NCBI RefSeq assembly: GCF_003095395.1
Contig: NZ_QEIJ01000004.1
Location: forward strand, 186,001-250,000
Length of the DNA stretch: 64,000 nucleotides
DNA from: Microbacterium sp. Gd 4-13
GTDB taxonomy: Bacteria > Actinomycetota > Actinomycetes > Actinomycetales > Microbacteriaceae
Reading direction: 5' to 3'
Shown: one piece after another, positions 60,539 to 64,000 of the stretch
Position numbering within the stretch: position 1 is the first letter of the stretch
Layout: each line of letters begins with the position of its first letter
Made by a program: the position numbers and the translations under genes
The notes under the pieces: model-generated
Database searches by the model: none
Told to the model about the DNA's origin: nothing
What the model saw: only the letters and a program-made list of their open reading frames with translations

Positions 60539-61165
60539 GTGGGGCGCTCCGGGATCTACGTCGAGACGACGATCCGGGCACCGATGGAGACCGTGTGGTC
60601 GCTGTCGCAGGACGCCGCGGCCCACCCCCGCTGGGACGTACGGTTCTCGCGGATCGTGCCCGTCCCCGGTGACGACGGACCGACCCACTTCACGTACGAA
60701 CGGGGCGTGGTGGTCCACACCGTGCGCGGCACCGGCGTGAGCATCGGCGAGACCGAGCGCCCCGACGGCTCACGCACCTCGGCCCTGCGGTTCTCGACCG
60801 AAGATCGGCTCTCACCCATCCGCGAGGGGCGCGGGTACTGGCGCTACGTCCCGACCGCAGACGGGGTGCGGTTCGTGACCGGATACGACTACGACCCGGG
60901 GTGGGGGCGGGTGCTGGACGCCCTCGTGCGCCCGGCCCTCGGCTGGGCCACGGCGTGGAGTTTCGACCGCCTCCGCATCTGGGCCGAACGCGACGAGCCG
61001 CCCGAGCGGTGGCCGCTGCGCAGCATCCTGTGGTTCTGGCGTCCCGACCGTCCGCGGGCGGCCCGCTGCCGTCGCGCGCCGGCGGGCGGTCGTCGCCGCG
61101 GCGACCAGCTGACGGATGCGCCCCCGACGCTCGACGACCTGCCCGCGCCGAGGCGGCGACGGTGA
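60539..61165 (+). CDS. SRPBCC/polyketide-cyclase-like protein
   Basis: A 208-residue START/SRPBCC protein with ETTIRAPMETVWSLSQDAAAHPRWD at the N-terminus, a hydrophobic-pocket layout, and a basic, disordered C-terminal tail. GTG at 60539 follows TACGCT by 6 bases, pointing to a leaderless promoter; an earlier GTG at 60515 is upstream of that box. It overlaps the DUF4166 gene by 4 bp. Lipid or isoprenoid binding is the family trend; the ligand here is unknown. Confidence 0.85.
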   Translation: MGRSGIYVETTIRAPMETVWSLSQDAAAHPRWDVRFSRIVPVPGDDGPTHFTYERGVVVHTVRGTGVSIGETERPDGSRTSALRFSTEDRLSPIREGRGYWRYVPTADGVRFVTGYDYDPGWGRVLDALVRPALGWATAWSFDRLRIWAERDEPPERWPLRSILWFWRPDRPRAARCRRAPAGGRRRGDQLTDAPPTLDDLPAPRRRR

Positions 61166-61830
61166 CCTCGATCTTCGAGACCGCCCTGGGCGCCGACTTC
61201 CAGCGGCTCCACCCCATGCTGCAGCGACGGTTCGGCGTCGGTCTCGAGACCGGCGAGGCGTGCGTCGGACGCGGGGTGATGGATCACATCCGTCGTGGTC
61301 CGTGGTGGACCGTGCCTTTCCTGCAGATCGGGCGACTGCGCAACATCCTCATCCCCGATACCGGTGTCGCGGTGCCGTTCGTCATCGAGAACTACCCGTA
61401 CCTCGACCCGTTCGGCCGTGAGACGGTCACCTTCGTGCGCGAGTACGCGGTCGGCGAGCGCGTGAGCCGCTTCGACGCGACCATGATCCTCGACGACGGC
61501 CGCATCATCGACTATCTGGGCACCCACCAGCACCTCGCGGTCGACCTCGATCTGTCGGTCGACGACGACGGCTCGCTCGTGCTCCGCTCCGAGGCCCAGC
61601 GGTTCTACGAGGGGCCGATCGCCTTCCGCTTCCCGATGCTCTTCAGCGGACGCGCGCGCCTGCGCGAGACCTATGACGACGTCGCCGGGGTGTTCCGCAT
61701 CGACCTCGAGGTGCACAACGATCGCCTCGGCTTCCTCTTCGGATACCGCGGCTCCTTCGCCTGCGAGTGGGTGGCCGCCTCCGACGCGCCGGAACGACTC
61801 AAGCCCCGCCGTCACGAGCACCGCACCTGA
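61162..61830 (+). CDS. DUF4166 protein
   Basis: A 222-residue DUF4166 protein. The family hallmarks are the N-terminal LHPMLQRRFGV, the VPFVIENYPYLDPFGRETVTFVREY stretch, and a C-terminal GYRGSFACEW. Function unknown. GTG at 61162 overlaps the SRPBCC stop, so the pair is co-expressed. It is not required by the GT cluster as far as the sequence shows. Confidence 0.9.
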   Translation: MTSIFETALGADFQRLHPMLQRRFGVGLETGEACVGRGVMDHIRRGPWWTVPFLQIGRLRNILIPDTGVAVPFVIENYPYLDPFGRETVTFVREYAVGERVSRFDATMILDDGRIIDYLGTHQHLAVDLDLSVDDDGSLVLRSEAQRFYEGPIAFRFPMLFSGRARLRETYDDVAGVFRIDLEVHNDRLGFLFGYRGSFACEWVAASDAPERLKPRRHEHRT

Positions 61831-61863
61831 GCGGCGTCCCGCCCCGGCGAGGCGGCGACATCG

Positions 61864-61939
61864 GTTCAGAACGCAGGAGGAACGGCGTCGATCTGCGCCC
61901 GACCCGGCTCTCTTGCCGCATCCTTCCTGGATTCTGAAC
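61864..61939. repeat. Imperfect inverted repeat between convergent genes
   Basis: GTTCAGAACGCAGGA (61864-61878) and TCCTGGATTCTGAAC (61925-61939) match in 13 of 15 positions around a 46-bp spacer. It lies between the convergent DUF4166 and 2'-5' ligase genes. It may be a bidirectional terminator or a palindromic extragenic element. Confidence 0.5.
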
Positions 61940-61969
61940 GCAGGCGGCGTGCGAAGTGCCGTGGCCGCC

Positions 61970-62476
61970 TCACCGCAGGTCGGTGACGGTGGCGGAGGCG
62001 GCGTCCCATCGCCGGAGCGACAGCCCGAGTCCGACGTGGGGGCCGCCGAGCAGGGCGAGCGCCTGGGCAAGGGTGTCGAGCCGCAGTCGGCGCGCGAGGG
62101 TGACGTGCGGGGTCCAGTCGCCGGGCGCGGTGTGCGCCGCATCTGCTCCCGGTCCGGCGGCGGCGTGGACGGCGGCGTGGAGGGCGACGAGCTCGGCGCT
62201 CGGCGCGACCCGCCACGCGAGGACTCCGCGGTCGCCGTGGCCGAAGACGACCGGTTCGGCGAGGGTTACGGGGACGGGCAGCCGGGCGATGGCGTCGTGG
62301 AAGGCGAACGTCACGAGCTCGGGGCGCACGAGCAGCGTGACGTGAGGGCGGTTCGTGGGGGAGTGGTACGCGCCGAGGCTCGACATGCCCGCCGCAGCAA
62401 GACCGTGCCAGTCGGCGCGCACCCGCGCCTCGGTGTCGGGGTCGAGGAGAAGCTCGATGCTGACGACGTCGCTCAT
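61970..62476 (-). CDS. 2'-5' RNA ligase / cyclic-phosphodiesterase family protein
   Basis: A 168-residue 2H phosphoesterase. Both HxT motifs are present: RPHVTLL near residue 44 and WTPHVTLARR near residue 122. The family acts on RNA 2',3'-cyclic phosphates or 2'-5' linkages; the substrate here is unknown. ATG at 62476. It sits next to the dispersed GC-rich repeat (copy 2) in its upstream region. Confidence 0.9.
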   Translation of the reverse strand: MSDVVSIELLLDPDTEARVRADWHGLAAAGMSSLGAYHSPTNRPHVTLLVRPELVTFAFHDAIARLPVPVTLAEPVVFGHGDRGVLAWRVAPSAELVALHAAVHAAAGPGADAAHTAPGDWTPHVTLARRLRLDTLAQALALLGGPHVGLGLSLRRWDAASATVTDLR

Positions 62477-62524
62477 GTCTCCAGCGACAGTACCGTCGCC
62501 CGCCGCTGCCCCGGCCGGCCTGAG

Positions 62525-62600
62525 TCGAGGGCAATCGGCCCGCGCGCGGGCAAACGGCGCCTGATTGCCCGCGCCCGGGCCGAAAGCCCGCGTCTCGGGA
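62525..62600. repeat. GC-rich extragenic repeat, copy 2
   Basis: Reverse complement of the blocks seen at 12752-12840: CCCGCGTCTCG (62587-62597), GATTGCCCGCG and GGGCAATCGGCCCGCGCGCG. The copies are in opposite orientation on the + strand and differ in detail. No coding frame. It lies between the 2'-5' ligase gene and tRNA-Ser. Confidence 0.6.
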
Positions 62601-62640
62601 ACGCTGCCCGCCAGGAACAGCCGCAGGCCCGATACAGAGA

Positions 62641-62674
62641 AGAAGACGCCGCCCCTGACGGGACGACGTCTTCT
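62641..62674 (-). terminator. Terminator of tRNA-Ser
   Basis: On the minus strand, right after the tRNA 3' end, AGAAGACGTCGTCCC and GGGGCGGCGTCTTCT form a long stem with a GTCA loop, followed by the T-rich TCTCTGTAT. Good intrinsic terminator. Confidence 0.85.
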
Positions 62675-62680
62675 CTGCGG

Positions 62681-62765
62681 CGGAGGATAGGGGATTCGAA
62701 CCCCTGAGAGCTTTCACTCAACACGCTTTCCAAGCGTGCGCCATAGGCCACTAGGCGAATCCTCC
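62681..62765 (-). tRNA. tRNA-Ser (anticodon GGA)
   Basis: An 85-nt serine tRNA. The acceptor stem GGAGGAT/ATCCTCC, the anticodon loop CTTGGAAAGC with anticodon GGA, a long class-II variable arm and the T-arm GGGGTTCGAATCCCC are all visible. The CCA end is not encoded. The terminator hairpin follows directly. Confidence 0.97.
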
Positions 62766-62835
62766 ATGGCCTCGAAGGGCCGACGAACATCCTACCCCGG
62801 GTGCGGCACCGACCCGTGCCCGGCCCGGCGGATGC

Positions 62836-64000
62836 TCAGGCCGTCGTCTCTCGCGGGGGCCGCGTCCTCCCGCTCGCGAAGGCGCTGCCGGGCCGGATCA
62901 CGAGCGAGCGTGGCAGCACTCGCGCCACGAATCGGCGGAGGGGCGAGGCGGCGCCGAGCAGGCTCGCGCGGGTCGACTCGACCGCATCCGCCCAGTGCGC
63001 GCCGTCGGCCGTGCGGTGATCGCCGGCGTAGCTCACGCGTTCGATGGCGCCGACCAGCGTCGCCACCGCCGCGGCATCTGCGCCGTCGTCGACGAGGCGG
63101 GCGCCGAACACGCGCGGCGATTCCGACGCGGGCGCCGGGATGCCCAGGTCGATCGCGAGCTCCTGCACCGATCCCCACGCGGCGGTCGCCTCGCCGCGTC
63201 CCGCGGCCGACAGCAGCCTCCGGCGCCGCACCTCGCGCGTCACGCCGGGCGCCGCCAGCACGAGCAGCAGGGCGAGCGACGCCGCGAGGGGCCAGAGGGC
63301 GACGGATGCGGCGGAGCCGCCCCGCCCCGCCGACGTGCCGTCCTGATCGTCGAGGGGGTCGAGACCGGCCGAGGAGGTCGGCGTCGGAGTGGCCGTCGGC
63401 ACCGGTGCACTGGGCGCCGTCGTCGGGATCGAACCGGGTGCCCCGGTCGTGCCGGAGGCGAAGTTCGTCGGGCTTCCGAGGCTGTTGGTCGGCTCGAAGG
63501 CAATCCAGCCGATCCCCTCGAAGTGCACCTCCGGCCAGGCGTGCAGCTGGGTGCTCTCGACCGAGTAGACGGTCTCGCCGTCGTCCTGGGTTCCCGCGCT
63601 CGTGCCCGGAAGGTAGCCGACGACGATGCGCGAAGGCATGCCGAGGGTGCGCGCCATCACAGCGAATGCCGAGGCGAAGTGCACGCAGTAGCCCCTGCGG
63701 GCATCGAGGAAGTCGGCGATCGCGTCGACTCCCGTGCCGTCGAAGCCGTCCGAGACGGGGGCGTCGAGCGAGTACCCGAACAGCGGACCGCGGAACCACG
63801 ACTGCAGCGCGACGAGGGCGTCGTAGTCGCTGCGGGTGTCGGCGGTGACCTCCTGGGCGGCCTCGGCGATCACCGACGGGATCTCGTCGGGAAGGTCGTA
63901 GAGCGTCAGGTCGCCGGCGCCGCCGGCCGACCGCGCGCGGATCTGCTCGAGGGTCGGCCGCGGAAGCGACGCCGAGACGTCGTAGGACTGCCCCTGCACC
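62836..64000 (-). CDS. TgpA-like transglutaminase-domain membrane protein, 5' end outside the window
   Basis: The C-terminal 388 residues or so of a transglutaminase-like protein of the TgpA/DUF3488 type; the upstream (N-terminal membrane) part lies beyond the window edge. The catalytic cysteine is in RRGYCVHFASAFAVMARTLGMPSR and the catalytic histidine in LHAWPEVHFEGIGW. The position of the usual catalytic Asp reads FEPT. A Thr/Pro/Ser linker, one membrane span (about 40% from the end) and a DUF4129-like cytosolic tail follow. A DUF58 and MoxR gene would be expected upstream. Confidence 0.9.
   Translation of the reverse strand, partial: VQGQSYDVSASLPRPTLEQIRARSAGGAGDLTLYDLPDEIPSVIAEAAQEVTADTRSDYDALVALQSWFRGPLFGYSLDAPVSDGFDGTGVDAIADFLDARRGYCVHFASAFAVMARTLGMPSRIVVGYLPGTSAGTQDDGETVYSVESTQLHAWPEVHFEGIGWIAFEPTNSLGSPTNFASGTTGAPGSIPTTAPSAPVPTATPTPTSSAGLDPLDDQDGTSAGRGGSAASVALWPLAASLALLLVLAAPGVTREVRRRRLLSAAGRGEATAAWGSVQELAIDLGIPAPASESPRVFGARLVDDGADAAAVATLVGAIERVSYAGDHRTADGAHWADAVESTRASLLGAASPLRRFVARVLPRSLVIRPGSAFASGRTRPPRETTA

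Noticed and set aside
1..64000. Prophage, integrative element or insertion sequence
   Set aside because: I found no integrase, transposase, phage structural or terminal-repeat signals, and the single tRNA gene is not flanked by an obvious attachment repeat.

Overview
The window is a piece of a high-GC actinobacterial chromosome, most likely from Microbacteriaceae and probably Microbacterium. This rests on the strong G/C third-position bias, frequent GTG starts, many 4-bp stop/start overlaps, TANNNT boxes lying 5-12 nt before start codons, and the family content (DUF3516 helicase, DUF3072, DUF4166, DUF6412 beside YidC, DUF151 nuclease, LPXTG surface protein). That assignment is inference. I see no phage genes, transposase, CRISPR array or plasmid functions. 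No gene-free stretch exceeds 300 bases; the longest gaps (5047-5266, 21515-21734, 29005-29212, 47826-48065, 62477-62680) each hold an operator, a repeat or a coding remnant described below.

Layout. 1-5046: the 3' end of a sugar ABC permease, a CtpE-like P-type ATPase, a small membrane protein, and a DUF3105/DUF305 operon. 5267-11802: a Bcr/CflA exporter, a HerA-like ATPase, an MHS-type MFS importer and an SDR/DUF2867 protein. 11804-22811: a molybdenum-cofactor region (moaB-moaE, convergent with moeB-moeA-moaC-moaD, and moaA further on) with the complete cytochrome bd operon cydABDC set inside it and running straight into moeB. 22866-29146: regulators (PadR, CsoR, MarR), a CopZ-like protein, a Gfo/Idh/MocA oxidoreductase, DUF1345, YidC with DUF6412, DUF3072 and a short coding remnant. 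29213-39245: a DUF3516 Ski2-like helicase and a 2440-residue LPXTG-anchored surface protein with two phosphoesterase domains.

39429-48560: a short-form 6-phosphogluconate dehydrogenase with a monooxygenase-like protein, two convergent related membrane proteins, a first glycosyltransferase (GT) cluster (GT2-like, GT1-like, a HEAT-repeat/GT4 fusion, and a divergent pyruvyltransferase-like protein), and a DUF151 nuclease. 48621-53143: an ABC permease/ATPase/GntR(YtrA-type) operon with a clear promoter-operator, a small hypothetical, a luciferase-like monooxygenase and an aldo/keto reductase. 53164-61830: a second GT cluster, built as two divergent, translationally coupled operons (GT2, GT-B and a WcbI-like protein leftward; four GTs rightward), followed by SRPBCC and DUF4166 proteins. 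61970-64000: a 2'-5' RNA ligase-like protein, tRNA-Ser(GGA) with its terminator, and the 3' part of a TgpA-like transglutaminase gene.

How the genes work together. The moa/moe genes supply most of Moco synthesis, and cydABDC supplies a low-oxygen terminal oxidase with its assembly exporter. The csoR-copZ pair handles copper sensing and buffering. The two GT clusters probably build or decorate surface or secreted glycans; neither has a visible polymerase, flippase or ABC exporter. The most interesting items are the second GT cluster, whose first rightward gene appears to start at an ATC codon behind a structured leader; the HEAT-GT fusion; the double-phosphoesterase surface protein; a 23-bp repeat inserted twice, in different frames, in the helicase gene; a dispersed GC-rich repeat; and several clear operators.
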